Assembly (NCBI RefSeq): GCF_024599655.1
Contig: NZ_CP102247.1
Location: 1,488,001 to 1,552,000, forward strand
Origin: Enterobacter asburiae
Lineage (GTDB): Bacteria; Pseudomonadota; Gammaproteobacteria; Enterobacterales; Enterobacteriaceae
Length of the DNA: 64,000 bases
Direction of reading: 5' to 3'
The position numbers and the translations under genes are program-made. The notes beneath the pieces were generated by a model that saw only the letters and a list, made by a program, of their open reading frames with translations, was not told the DNA's origin and searched no databases. Of the stretch, positions 34,432-42,710 are shown piece by piece. The first letter of the stretch is position 1. Every line of letters begins with the position of its first letter.

Positions 34432-35325
34432 TCACCGCACCACATCCCCCAGCGCCTCTTCTAATTCATACCAGCGGAACGCAAACCCGGCCGCTTCCAG
34501 CCGTTTTGGCAGCGCCCGCTGTCCGCCTAATACCAGCACGGACGCTTCACCCATCATCAGGCGAATGACCGTGGCAGGTACGCGCAATATCGCCGGGCGG
34601 TGCAGGGCATGCCCCAGCGCGTGGGCAAACTGTTCGTTACGCACCGGATAGGGCGCAACCATGTTAAACGGCCCGCGCAGATCGTTATCCAGCAGCCAGA
34701 GAATACCGTTGACCATATCGTCGATATGGATCCAAGCCAGGTACTGACGACCATTGCCGATGGGGCCGCCGAGCCCGAGTCTGAAAGGGGGAACCATCTT
34801 CGCCAGAATACCGCCTTTCGGCGCAAGCACGACGCCGGTCCGCAGCAGGCAGACGCGGGTACGATCGCTTTGCGCCGCACAGGCGATACGCTCCCACTGG
34901 GCGCAGAGCTTATGGGTAAACTCGTTATGGGGCGGCTCTTCCTCGGTTACCACCACCTCACCGAGATCGCCGTAATAGCCCACCGCTGAACCCGAAATCA
35001 GCACCGAAGGCGGGGTGTGGCTATTGCGGATCAGCTCGACCAGCTTTTCGGTAATGTTCCACCGGCTGCTGCATAACAGCTGTTTTTGCTCTTCCGTCCA
35101 GCGCTTATCGGCGATGGGTTCACCCGCGAGGTTAATGACGGCGTCGAAGCCGTCCAGATTTTGCTGCTCGGCCAGATTTTTCCAGATATCGATACCCGCC
35201 CCCAGCACCTGGCGCGCTTTCTCCGGGCTGCGCGTGACCACGGTGATGTCGTGATGCAAGGCCTGCAGACGCGCAATCAGGTGACGACCAATCAGGCCTG
35301 TACCGCCGGTCAGCAAAATCTTCAT
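34432..35325 (-). CDS. yfcH: YfcH, SDR39U1-type NAD-dependent epimerase family protein
   Basis: A 297-residue short-chain dehydrogenase/epimerase-like protein, same length as E. coli YfcH. The N-terminal nucleotide motif KILLTGGTGLIGRHLIARL is clear, with SGSAVGYYGDLGE and the C-terminal domain typical of the SDR39U1 group. The substrate is not known; a division-related role has been proposed for some homologues. It lies in a minus-strand group with folX and yfcG, 13 bases after folX. Confidence 0.93.
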   Translation of the reverse strand: MKILLTGGTGLIGRHLIARLQALHHDITVVTRSPEKARQVLGAGIDIWKNLAEQQNLDGFDAVINLAGEPIADKRWTEEQKQLLCSSRWNITEKLVELIRNSHTPPSVLISGSAVGYYGDLGEVVVTEEEPPHNEFTHKLCAQWERIACAAQSDRTRVCLLRTGVVLAPKGGILAKMVPPFRLGLGGPIGNGRQYLAWIHIDDMVNGILWLLDNDLRGPFNMVAPYPVRNEQFAHALGHALHRPAILRVPATVIRLMMGEASVLVLGGQRALPKRLEAAGFAFRWYELEEALGDVVR

Positions 35326-35338
35326 ACAACCTCCAGGT

Positions 35339-35707
35339 TTACGCCTGGCGTCGCCAGCTTAACGTCATGGAGACGGAATCGGCGTAGCGCAGGGCGTGAA
35401 GTTTATCGATCTCAACTTCAGCATAAGTGACCCAGTGATGTTCGCGTGCGATATCGAGCACATCCTGAGTTAATTTTTCCAGCAGAGAGAAGCGGTTATT
35501 CTCCACGTACTGAATGATGTTTTTGGTGATTGTGCGGTAGTTCAGCGCGTCGTTGATGTCTTCGCTGGCTCGCGCTTTGTCTGCGGGGTAGTGAATCACC
35601 ACGTTAATGACAATATCCTGACGGTTGGCGATCTCTTCCTCTTTGATACCGATGAAGGTACGCAAGCGTAAATTTTTTATACGAATAACAGCATCTGGCT
35701 GTGACAT
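35339..35707 (-). CDS. folX: FolX, dihydroneopterin triphosphate 2'-epimerase
   Basis: FolX epimerises dihydroneopterin triphosphate to the monapterin form, first step toward tetrahydromonapterin. The 122-residue subunit has the FolB/FolX fold and conserved segments RIKNLRLRTFIGIKEEE, NDALNYRTITKNI and FSLLEKLTQDVLD. Start at 35707 is chosen by family alignment (M-x-QP-AxIRIKN) with GGAG upstream; an ATG at 35776 would add 23 foreign residues. It is upstream of yfcH and downstream of yfcG on the minus strand. Confidence 0.95.
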   Translation of the reverse strand: MSQPDAVIRIKNLRLRTFIGIKEEEIANRQDIVINVVIHYPADKARASEDINDALNYRTITKNIIQYVENNRFSLLEKLTQDVLDIAREHHWVTYAEVEIDKLHALRYADSVSMTLSWRRQA

Positions 35708-35782
35708 TGCAGGTCTTCTCCGTGTCAGTATTTCCTGCTCATCATACATGAGAGGCTCGCAGGCACCCAGCCTCATAGAGGG

Positions 35783-36412
35783 TTAAATCTGCTGGATTTT
35801 TTGCATCGCTCGCTCGGTGGCCGGGCGGGTTCGAATGCGCTCAAACCAGTTGTTCACCGCCGGGTAAGAGGCCAGGTCAATGCGGTGTTTTTCATGCGTA
35901 TTCACCCACGGCCAGCAGGCGATATCGGCAATACTGTAATGATCGCCCCCGAGCCACGGCGTTTTCTCCAGCCGACGGTTCAGAACGTCATATAGCCGTT
36001 GAGTCTCAACCTGATAGCGTTCTATCGCATAAGGAATGGGCTGCGGGGCGTAAGCGGTAAAGTGATGATTTTGACCCAGCATGGGCCCCAGCCCGCTCGC
36101 CTGCCAGAAGAGCCATTGCAGGGTATGGTGACGCTCGCGCAGTTCGCCGCTCAGCAGTTTGCCGGTTTTCTCCGCCAGGTAGAGCAAAATTTCACCGGAT
36201 TCAAACAGGCTCAGCGGTCTGCCCCCGTCCGTCGGCTGGTTATCAATAATGGCCGGGATTTTATTATTCGGCGAGATAGCCAGAAAGAGAGGGCTGAACT
36301 GATCGCCTTTGCTGATATCCACGCGAATAATCCTGTAATCCAGCTCGGCTTCTTCAAGAAAGAGGGTGATCTTATGGCCGTTTGGGGTAGGGGCGTAATA
36401 AAGGTCGATCAT
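35783..36412 (-). CDS. yfcG: YfcG, glutathione-dependent disulfide-bond oxidoreductase
   Basis: YfcG is a Nu-class glutathione transferase homologue with disulfide reductase activity in E. coli. The 209-residue protein has an N-terminal thioredoxin-like domain (MIDLYYAPTPNGHKITLFLEEA; Thr9 and Asn11 are in the glutathione site, with the cis-Pro in NKIPAI) and an all-helical C-terminal domain (YSIADIACWPWV). Start at 36412 has AGGAG at good spacing; the ATG at 36451 is rejected. It is a few residues shorter at the C-terminus than E. coli YfcG. Divergent from yfcF, another GST. Confidence 0.94.
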   Translation of the reverse strand: MIDLYYAPTPNGHKITLFLEEAELDYRIIRVDISKGDQFSPLFLAISPNNKIPAIIDNQPTDGGRPLSLFESGEILLYLAEKTGKLLSGELRERHHTLQWLFWQASGLGPMLGQNHHFTAYAPQPIPYAIERYQVETQRLYDVLNRRLEKTPWLGGDHYSIADIACWPWVNTHEKHRIDLASYPAVNNWFERIRTRPATERAMQKIQQI

Positions 36413-36552
36413 TCTCAACTCCTGTCCATGCGAATAGTGGTGCCATGACAAATGAGTATAGGTGGTTGTTGTAAATCGTGAGTTTTCATCAAGTGACAGC
36501 GAGGCAAAGAGATTATATGTTGAGTAAAAACCGATCAGCCTATGAGGATGTT

Positions 36553-37197
36553 ATGAACCAGCCCGTCATCACGTTGTGGTCCGATGCGAATTTCTTTTCT
36601 CCCTATGTTATGAGCGTATACGTTGCGCTGGCCGAAAAAGGGCTCACTTTTACGCTGAGGACCGTCGATCTTGACGGCGGTGAACATCTCAAGCCGCAGT
36701 GGCAGGGCTACGACCTGACCCGACGGGTGCCGGTGCTGGAGATTGACGGTTTTGCCCTGAGCGAATCGTCGGCGATTGATGAATATCTGGAAGATCGGTT
36801 CGCGCCGCCCGAGTGGGAGCGCATCTATCCTCATGACCTGCAAAAACGCGCGCGGGCGCGCCAGATTCAAGCGTGGCTGCGAAGCGATCTGGTGCCGATT
36901 CGCGTGGAACGCTCGACGGACGTCGTGTTTGCCGGGGTGAAAAAGCCAGCGCTCAGCGCAGAAGGCCGTGAAAGCGCGCAAAAACTGATTGAAACCGCCA
37001 CCTCGCTCCTCGCACACGGCAACCCGAACCTGTTCGGCGAATGGTGCATTGCCGACGCCGATCTGGCGTTGATGCTTAACCGCCTGATCCTCAACGGCGA
37101 TGAGGTGCCGCAGCTGCTGGTGGATTATGCCGCGTTTCAGTGGCAGCGCGCCTCCGTGCAGCGCTATGTGGCACTCTCGGCTAAGCGTGCGGGCTGA
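36553..37197 (+). CDS. yfcF: YfcF, glutathione transferase family protein
   Basis: A 214-residue glutathione transferase homologue; in E. coli YfcF contributes to peroxide resistance. The N-terminal domain (ITLWSDANFFSPYVMSVYVALAEKGL) and the ESSAIDEYLEDRF glutathione-binding block are conserved. Start at 36553 follows GAGG and matches the family start; an ATG at 36478 is discarded. The gene diverges from yfcG, so two GST paralogues flank one 140-base control region, and it precedes yfcE by 56 bases. Confidence 0.93.
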   Translation: MNQPVITLWSDANFFSPYVMSVYVALAEKGLTFTLRTVDLDGGEHLKPQWQGYDLTRRVPVLEIDGFALSESSAIDEYLEDRFAPPEWERIYPHDLQKRARARQIQAWLRSDLVPIRVERSTDVVFAGVKKPALSAEGRESAQKLIETATSLLAHGNPNLFGEWCIADADLALMLNRLILNGDEVPQLLVDYAAFQWQRASVQRYVALSAKRAG

Positions 37198-37253
37198 TAA
37201 GCCCTGACGCTTCAGGTATGATGGGGGCAGTCTGTTTTCCCGAGGAGTGACTG

Positions 37254-37805
37254 ATGAAACTGATGTTTGCGTCGGATATCCATGGATCGCTGCCCGCTAC
37301 CGAGCGTGTCCTCTCCCTGTTTGCACAAAGCGGCGCGCAGTGGCTGATTATTCTGGGGGATGTGCTCAATCACGGCCCGCGCAACGCGCTGCCGGAGGGC
37401 TACGCCCCGGCGCAGGTTGCGGAAAAGCTCAACCCGTATGCCTCGCGCATCATTGCCGTTCGCGGCAACTGCGACAGCGAGGTGGACCAGATGCTGCTGC
37501 AATTTCCCCTTACCGCGCCATGGCAACAGGTGCTGCTGGAACAAAGCCGCCTGTTCCTGACCCATGGGCATCTTTTTAGCCCGGATAATCTCCCGACGCT
37601 CGCGGCTGGCGATGTCCTGGTTTACGGTCATACTCATATTCCGGTTGCTGAAAAGCGCGGTGAGATTTATCACTTTAACCCGGGTTCGGTCAGCATACCG
37701 AAAGGCGGTTATCCTGCGAGCTATGGCATGCTGGATGGAAATACCCTGAGCGTTATCGCACTTAATGATCAGCAAGTTATTGCGCAGATAGCGATTAATC
37801 CGTAA
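37254..37805 (+). CDS. yfcE: YfcE, manganese phosphodiesterase
   Basis: YfcE is a small metallophosphoesterase acting on model phosphodiesters with Mn2+; its natural substrate is unknown. All five metal motifs are visible in 183 residues: SDIHGS (9-14), GDVLNHG, RGNCDSE, THGH and GHTHIP. GAGGAG precedes the start. yfcD follows after 55 bases. Confidence 0.95.
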   Translation: MKLMFASDIHGSLPATERVLSLFAQSGAQWLIILGDVLNHGPRNALPEGYAPAQVAEKLNPYASRIIAVRGNCDSEVDQMLLQFPLTAPWQQVLLEQSRLFLTHGHLFSPDNLPTLAAGDVLVYGHTHIPVAEKRGEIYHFNPGSVSIPKGGYPASYGMLDGNTLSVIALNDQQVIAQIAINP

Positions 37806-37860
37806 GTTACACCTCAACTGCAAACGCGCCGAAAGAGCGCTTAGAAGAGAAGGTTTCCCG

Positions 37861-38415
37861 ATGGTGGAGCAGAGTCATTTGGCAAGTACAGAGTGGGTTG
37901 ACATTGTCAGCGAAGAGAATGAAGTGATCGCGCAGGCCAGCCGCGAACAAATGCGTGCGGAGCGTCTTCGCCACCGCGCAACGTACATCGTTGTGCATGA
38001 CGGTATGGGCAAAATTCTGGTCCAGCGCCGTACGGATACCAAAGATTTTCTCCCGGGTATGCTGGATGCCACCGCAGGTGGGGTTGTCCAGGCAGATGAA
38101 GTGCTGCTGGATTCCGCGCGTCGTGAAGCGGAAGAAGAGTTAGGTATTGCCGGCGTGCCGTTTGCCGAACACGGTCAGTTCTATTTCGAAGACGAAAACT
38201 GCCGCGTCTGGGGCGGGCTGTTTAGCTGCGTTTCTCACGGCCCGTTCGCCCTGCAGGAAGAAGAGGTGAGTGAAGTCAGCTGGATGACGCCGGAAGAGAT
38301 CACCGCGCGCTGCGACGAGTTTACGCCGGATTCGTTAAAAGCGCTGGCGCTGTGGATGACCCGCAACGCCAAAAACGAATCGACCAAATCAGAAAAAGAG
38401 GAAGAGGCTGAGTAA
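37861..38415 (+). CDS. yfcD: YfcD, Nudix hydrolase
   Basis: A 184-residue Nudix hydrolase. The Nudix box fits GX5EX7REUXEEXGU: it opens GGVVQADEVLLDSARR near residue 73 and ends EEELG near 96. Isopentenyl-diphosphate isomerase-like flanking sequence (EWVDIVSEENEVI) is also present. The substrate has not been established. The C-terminal tail is Glu/Lys rich. It ends three bases before the convergent LacI-type regulator with no terminator visible, so the transcripts probably overlap. Confidence 0.94.
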   Translation: MVEQSHLASTEWVDIVSEENEVIAQASREQMRAERLRHRATYIVVHDGMGKILVQRRTDTKDFLPGMLDATAGGVVQADEVLLDSARREAEEELGIAGVPFAEHGQFYFEDENCRVWGGLFSCVSHGPFALQEEEVSEVSWMTPEEITARCDEFTPDSLKALALWMTRNAKNESTKSEKEEEAE

Positions 38416-38418
38416 GAT

Positions 38419-39438
38419 TCAGCAACTCTCTCTCAGACACAGACTGGACGCGATGGGCTTTTGATCGCGCCAGTCACCGTCATTCAGACGCTCCAGCAGC
38501 GCTTTCCCGGCTTCAATTCCAATCTTACGATGCGGCACCGCCATCGTCGTCAGCGGCGGCTGACAGACGCGGCTCACGTCGCTATCGCCAAAGCCTACCA
38601 CCGCCAGATCGTCCGGCACCTTGATTCGCCTGCGCTGGCACTCGTACAGCGCGCCGCATGCCAGCTCGTCAGAGACGCACACCAGCGCATCCAGCTCTGG
38701 CCATGCCAGCAAAAACTCAGGCAACTGCGCGGCACCCGTGGAGAAGCTCGGCGGCATCGCCGCGTTAATGACCCGGGTCGGCGACATATGGTGGCGAAGC
38801 ATAGCTTTGTACCAGCCCTGCAGATGCTGCTGGAAAATCCACTGCTCCTGGTTGGCGCACAGCAGGCCAATATTTTGATAGCCGCGCTTAATCACCATTT
38901 CCGTAAGTTCGTACATGGCCGCTACGTTATCAATCCCGATATTCATATCAATCGGGTCGGCGCGCATGGCGCCCATCTCCATCACCGGAATAGAGGCGTT
39001 TTTCAGCCAGTGGCGAACGGTGTCGGTATGTTCAACGCTGAGCAGGATAGCGGCGGCAATATTCGACGCCAGCAGCGTCTCCAGCAACTTCTCCTCCTGC
39101 TCAAGACGATGCTGGGATTCAGCCAGCATGATCTGATACCCGGCAGGCTGTAGCACCTGCTGCAGCCCGGCGAACATCTCCGAGCAGCCGGCTTCGGAGA
39201 GATTAGGCACCACCATGGCTATCGTCCATGACGACGCCGAGGCCAGCGCGCTGGCGGCAAGATTAGGCATATAGCCCAGCTCCTGCACGGCAGCTTCAAT
39301 TTTTTCTCGTAGTTTATCGGAAACCTGTTCGGGCGTGCGGAGTGCACGGGACACGGTCATCGTGCCCACACCGGCAAGCTGTGCGACATCGGCGAGTGTC
39401 ACTTTACCAGTACTGCGCCGTTTTCGGGTTAAAGACAT
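38419..39438 (-). CDS. LacI-family transcriptional regulator of the PTS/transketolase operon
   Basis: A 339-residue LacI-family repressor. The N-terminal helix-turn-helix VTLADVAQLAGVGTMTVSRALRTPEQVS (residues 13-40), the hinge LGYMPNLAASALAS and a periplasmic-binding-protein-like sugar domain are all present. The helix-turn-helix resembles the gluconate regulators GntR/IdnR more than LacI itself. AGGAAGG precedes the start. It diverges from the PTS operon and the gap holds two near-identical palindromes, so local control of that operon is a strong inference. The effector is unknown, probably a phosphorylated sugar. Confidence 0.88.
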   Translation of the reverse strand: MSLTRKRRSTGKVTLADVAQLAGVGTMTVSRALRTPEQVSDKLREKIEAAVQELGYMPNLAASALASASSWTIAMVVPNLSEAGCSEMFAGLQQVLQPAGYQIMLAESQHRLEQEEKLLETLLASNIAAAILLSVEHTDTVRHWLKNASIPVMEMGAMRADPIDMNIGIDNVAAMYELTEMVIKRGYQNIGLLCANQEQWIFQQHLQGWYKAMLRHHMSPTRVINAAMPPSFSTGAAQLPEFLLAWPELDALVCVSDELACGALYECQRRRIKVPDDLAVVGFGDSDVSRVCQPPLTTMAVPHRKIGIEAGKALLERLNDGDWRDQKPIASSLCLRESC

Positions 39439-39547
39439 ACACCTTCCTGCTGACCAGACGCGTTCTTCATTTCCTTCGCTTCACGTGACAGGCAGTATAC
39501 GCCTTAAATCCCTTTTTTTGCTGTGATTTAGCACCGTGATTGCAATT

Positions 39548-39561
39548 TGATAGCGCTATCA
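39548..39561. promoter_or_regulatory. Putative LacI-type operator O1
   Basis: TGATAGC-GCTATCA is a perfect 14-bp palindrome with a central CG, as LacI-family operators have. It is 109 bases before the regulator start and 34 bp centre-to-centre from the second palindrome. Confidence 0.7.
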
Positions 39562-39582
39562 CATTTCTGCATGTTAACCATT

Positions 39583-39594
39583 GGTAGCGCTATC
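39583..39594. promoter_or_regulatory. Putative LacI-type operator O2
   Basis: GGTAGC-GCTATC repeats the O1 core with one substitution. It sits directly beside the CRP-like site at 39594. Two matching sites in one gap suggest cooperative or looping repression. Confidence 0.65.
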
Positions 39595-39615
39595 TTTGTG
39601 ATCGCGATCGCAGTC
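39594..39615 (+). promoter_or_regulatory. Candidate CRP site for the PTS operon
   Basis: TGTGA-TCGCGA-TCGCA (39597-39612) matches TGTGA-N6-TCACA at nine of ten positions. TAAAGT at 39634-39639 could be a -10 with the site at the class II distance (about -41). This fits cAMP-activated expression of a sugar PTS. Confidence 0.6.
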
Positions 39616-39673
39616 ATCCAGCGATGTGTTGAATAAAGTTTGCTCATCTTCAAGCGTGTAGCGGGAGTGAAAA

Positions 39674-40117
39674 GTGCTCAAAAAATGGATATATGATACA
39701 ACCATCACGCTGCAGGATAGCGTGGAAAACTGGCCGCAGGCGCTGGAGCTGTGCGCGAAGCCGCTTCTGGATTTGCAGGTGATTGAGCCTGAATACGTCA
39801 CCGCTATCATCCAGCAGCACCACACGTTAGGACCTTATTATGTGCTGGCACCAGGGCTGGCGATGCCGCATGCGCGGCCGGAGGAAGGCGCCAAAGGACT
39901 GGGGTTGTCTTTATTAAAACTAAAACAGGGCGTCTCGTTTGGTGCCGGTGAGTTTGACCCTGTCGATGTCATTATTATGCTCGCGGCACCCGACAAAAAT
40001 AGCCATATTGAGATGATCTCATCGCTGGCTGAATTATTTTCCAGCGATGCCGATATGGCTGAACTGCATCAGGCGAATACCCTGGAGGAAATTAAAACGA
40101 TTATTGACCGCTTCTGA
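39674..40117 (+). CDS. PTS sugar transporter EIIA component (ascorbate/mannitol-fructose type)
   Basis: A 147-residue EIIA that takes phosphate from HPr and passes it to the IIB gene downstream. The phosphorylated histidine is His66 in APGLAMPHARPEEG, the signature of the fructose/mannitol EIIA superfamily to which UlaC also belongs. The start is GTG at 39674 with GGGAG upstream. It is first in an operon with IIB (80 bases on), IIC and a split transketolase, and diverges from the LacI-type regulator. The sugar carried is unknown. Confidence 0.9.
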   Translation: MLKKWIYDTTITLQDSVENWPQALELCAKPLLDLQVIEPEYVTAIIQQHHTLGPYYVLAPGLAMPHARPEEGAKGLGLSLLKLKQGVSFGAGEFDPVDVIIMLAAPDKNSHIEMISSLAELFSSDADMAELHQANTLEEIKTIIDRF

Positions 40118-40197
40118 TTTAATTCTTTAATCCGATTATTCACAACATTACGCGCCAGCGTGATGGGGCGTGCTCTACTCAAAATAAGGGGACAACA

Positions 40198-40470
40198 ATG
40201 AAAATCATGGCTATTTGCGGCTCCGGCCTGGGCAGCAGTTTTATGGTCGAAATGAATATTAAAAAGGTGCTTAAAAAGCTGGAGATTGAGGCTGAGGTTG
40301 AACATTCCGATCTCTCCTCGGCCACGCCGGGCGCGGCCGATCTTTTCGTGATGGCAAAAGACATTGCGGCCAGCGCCAGCGTCCCGGAAAGCCAGCTGGT
40401 GGTGATTAACAACATCATCGATATCAACGAACTTGAAGCGCAGCTGCGCGCCTGGTTCGAAAGACTTTAA
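40198..40470 (+). CDS. PTS EIIB component, lactate/ascorbate-type
   Basis: A 90-residue EIIB. Its N-terminus MKIMAICGSGLGSSFMVEMN carries the phosphocysteine Cys7 in the CGSGLGSS loop, characteristic of ascorbate-type (UlaB) IIB proteins. AAGGGG precedes the start. It receives phosphate from the upstream EIIA and gives it to the sugar as that passes the IIC channel. IIC starts 21 bases downstream. Confidence 0.92.
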   Translation: MKIMAICGSGLGSSFMVEMNIKKVLKKLEIEAEVEHSDLSSATPGAADLFVMAKDIAASASVPESQLVVINNIIDINELEAQLRAWFERL

Positions 40471-40491
40471 CCCTGATAAGGCGAGGTGGAT

Positions 40492-41883
40492 ATGTTTATC
40501 CTTGAAACGCTGAATTTCGTTGTTGATATTTTAAAAGTCCCTTCGGTGCTGGTCGGTTTAATTGCGCTAATTGGTCTGGTTGCGCAGAAAAAAGCCTTTT
40601 CGGACGTGGTGAAAGGAACGATTAAAACCATTCTCGGCTTTATTGTGCTGGGCGGCGGCGCCACGGTGCTGGTGGGATCGTTAAATCCTTTGGGCGGTAT
40701 GTTTGAGCACGCCTTTACGATCCAGGGCATTATTCCAAACAATGAAGCGATTGTGTCAATCGCGCTGGAAAAATACGGTGCAGCGACCGCGCTGATTATG
40801 GCCTTCGGCATGGTGGCGAATATTATCGTCGCGCGCTTTACTCGCCTGAAGTACATCTTCCTGACCGGTCACCACACGTTTTATATGGCGTGCATGATTG
40901 GCGTGATCCTGACGGTCGCGGGCTTTGAGGGTGTGGGTCTGGTGTTTACCGGCTCGCTGATCCTCGGCCTGATCATGGCCTTCTTCCCGGCGATTGCCCA
41001 GCGCTACATGAAGCGCATAACCGGCAACGACGAAATTGCCTTCGGCCACTTCGGCACGCTGGGCTACGTACTGTCCGGCTGGATTGGCAGCAAGGTTGGC
41101 AAGGGCTCCCGCTCAACGGAAGAGATGAACCTGCCGAAGAACCTGAGCTTCCTGCGCGACAGCTCGATCTCCATCTCCCTGACCATGATGATTATCTACC
41201 TCATCCTGGCGGTGAGCGCCGGGCGCGAGTATGTGGAGGCCACCTTCAGCGGCGGCCAGAACTACCTGGTGTATGCCATCATCATGGCGATCACCTTTGC
41301 GGCGGGCGTGTTCATCATCCTGCAGGGCGTGCGCCTGATTCTGGCTGAGATCGTTCCGGCCTTTACCGGCTTCTCCGAAAAACTGGTCCCTAACGCGCGT
41401 CCTGCTCTGGACTGCCCGGTGGTCTATCCCTATGCGCCAAACGCGGTGCTGATTGGCTTCCTGTTCAGCTTCCTCGGCGGGATTGTGGGGTTGTTGATCT
41501 GCGGTCAGTTTAGCTGGGTGCTGATCCTCCCGGGCGTCGTGCCGCACTTCTTCACCGGCGCCACGGCGGGCGTGTTCGGTAACGCCACCGGTGGACGCCG
41601 CGGGGCAATGATTGGCGCCTTTGCTAACGGCCTGCTGATCACCTTCCTGCCGGTCCTGCTGCTGCCGGTGCTGGGCGCCATTGGCTTTGCCAACACCACC
41701 TTCTCGGACGCCGACTTCGGCGCGGTCGGGATTGTCCTCGGCAATCTGGCGCGCTTCCTGTCGCCGCTTGCCATCACCGGACTGGTTGTGGCGTTGTTCG
41801 CGCTGCTGGTGGCGTACAACGTCTTCGCGAAAAACAAACCTGCGGGCGGTAACGCGCAGGAAAACACCGGAGCCAAATCATGA
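40492..41883 (+). CDS. PTS EIIC component, ascorbate family (UlaA/SgaT-like)
   Basis: A 463-residue polytopic permease of the ascorbate PTS family, the same size as UlaA (465). Recognisable segments are LNFVVDILKVPSVLVGLIALIGL at the N-terminus, GHHTFYMACMIGV, ALDCPVVYPYAPNAVLIGFL and TAGVFGNATGGRRGA. I start at ATG 40492, because GAGG at 40483-40486 is then 5 bases away; a GTG at 40486 lies within that site. The last four bases overlap the next gene (ATGA). The family suggests an acidic or ketose-like sugar but does not identify it. Confidence 0.9.
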   Translation: MFILETLNFVVDILKVPSVLVGLIALIGLVAQKKAFSDVVKGTIKTILGFIVLGGGATVLVGSLNPLGGMFEHAFTIQGIIPNNEAIVSIALEKYGAATALIMAFGMVANIIVARFTRLKYIFLTGHHTFYMACMIGVILTVAGFEGVGLVFTGSLILGLIMAFFPAIAQRYMKRITGNDEIAFGHFGTLGYVLSGWIGSKVGKGSRSTEEMNLPKNLSFLRDSSISISLTMMIIYLILAVSAGREYVEATFSGGQNYLVYAIIMAITFAAGVFIILQGVRLILAEIVPAFTGFSEKLVPNARPALDCPVVYPYAPNAVLIGFLFSFLGGIVGLLICGQFSWVLILPGVVPHFFTGATAGVFGNATGGRRGAMIGAFANGLLITFLPVLLLPVLGAIGFANTTFSDADFGAVGIVLGNLARFLSPLAITGLVVALFALLVAYNVFAKNKPAGGNAQENTGAKS

Positions 41884-42710
41884 ATGAGAAAGAGATAACC
41901 GAACTCGCGCGTCAGATCCGTCTTGAGACGCTGAAATCCCTGACGCAGCTGGGCTTTGGGCACTACGGCGGCAGCATGTCGGTGGTTGAAACCCTGGCCG
42001 TGCTGTACGGCGCGGTGATGAAAATCGACCCGGCGGATCCGGACTGGCCGGAGCGAGACTATTTTGTCCTGTCTAAAGGTCATGCGGGCCCGGCGCTCTA
42101 CAGCACGCTGGCAATCAAAGGCTACTTCCCGGTGGAAGAGCTGAGCACCCTGAACCAGAACGGCACTCGCCTGCCAAGCCACCCGGACCGTCTGAAAACG
42201 CGCGGCGTGGACGCCACCACCGGTTCGCTGGGGCAGGGGATCTCCATTGCTGGCGGTATGGCGCTCTCGCACAGGCTGGCGGGGCGACCGAATCGGGTCT
42301 TCTGCATCGTCGGTGATGGCGAGCTGAACGAGGGGCAGTGCTGGGAGGCGTTCCAGTTTATCGCCCACCATCGCCTCAACAACCTGACGGTGTTCGTGGA
42401 CTGGAACAAACAGCAGCTCGACGGCGAGCTGGACGAGATCATCAGCGCGTTCGACCTGGAGGGGAAATTCCGCGCCTTTGGCTTTGACGTGGCGACGGTG
42501 AAGGGCGACGACATTCCGGGCCTGCTGGCGGTGACGTCGCGGGTTCCGGCTGCTGACGCGCGTCCGTTAGTTGTTATCCTCGACAGCGTCAAAGGGCAGG
42601 GGGTACCGTACCTGGAACAGCTCAGCAACTCGCACCACCTGCGGTTGACCGCGGAGAGCAAAGCGGCCCTCAACGAGACGATTCGCCAACTGGAGGCTTC
42701 ACATGATTAA
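41880..42710 (+). CDS. Transketolase, N-terminal (TPP pyrophosphate-binding) subunit
   Basis: A 276-residue protein corresponding to the N-terminal third of transketolase. It holds the thiamine diphosphate/metal motif GDGELNEGQCWEAFQF (145-160) ending at Asn176, plus KGHAGPALY and GSLGQGISIAGGMA. It should be inactive alone and pair with the next gene product to form a two-carbon ketol transferase. Its ATG overlaps the IIC stop (ATGA) and its stop overlaps the C-terminal subunit gene by 8 bases, implying fixed-ratio synthesis with the transporter. Confidence 0.9.
   Translation: MNEKEITELARQIRLETLKSLTQLGFGHYGGSMSVVETLAVLYGAVMKIDPADPDWPERDYFVLSKGHAGPALYSTLAIKGYFPVEELSTLNQNGTRLPSHPDRLKTRGVDATTGSLGQGISIAGGMALSHRLAGRPNRVFCIVGDGELNEGQCWEAFQFIAHHRLNNLTVFVDWNKQQLDGELDEIISAFDLEGKFRAFGFDVATVKGDDIPGLLAVTSRVPAADARPLVVILDSVKGQGVPYLEQLSNSHHLRLTAESKAALNETIRQLEASHD

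Noticed and set aside
38416..38418. A terminator between yfcD and the convergent LacI-type gene
   Set aside because: The gap is three bases and no hairpin with a T run is visible at either gene end, so none is annotated.
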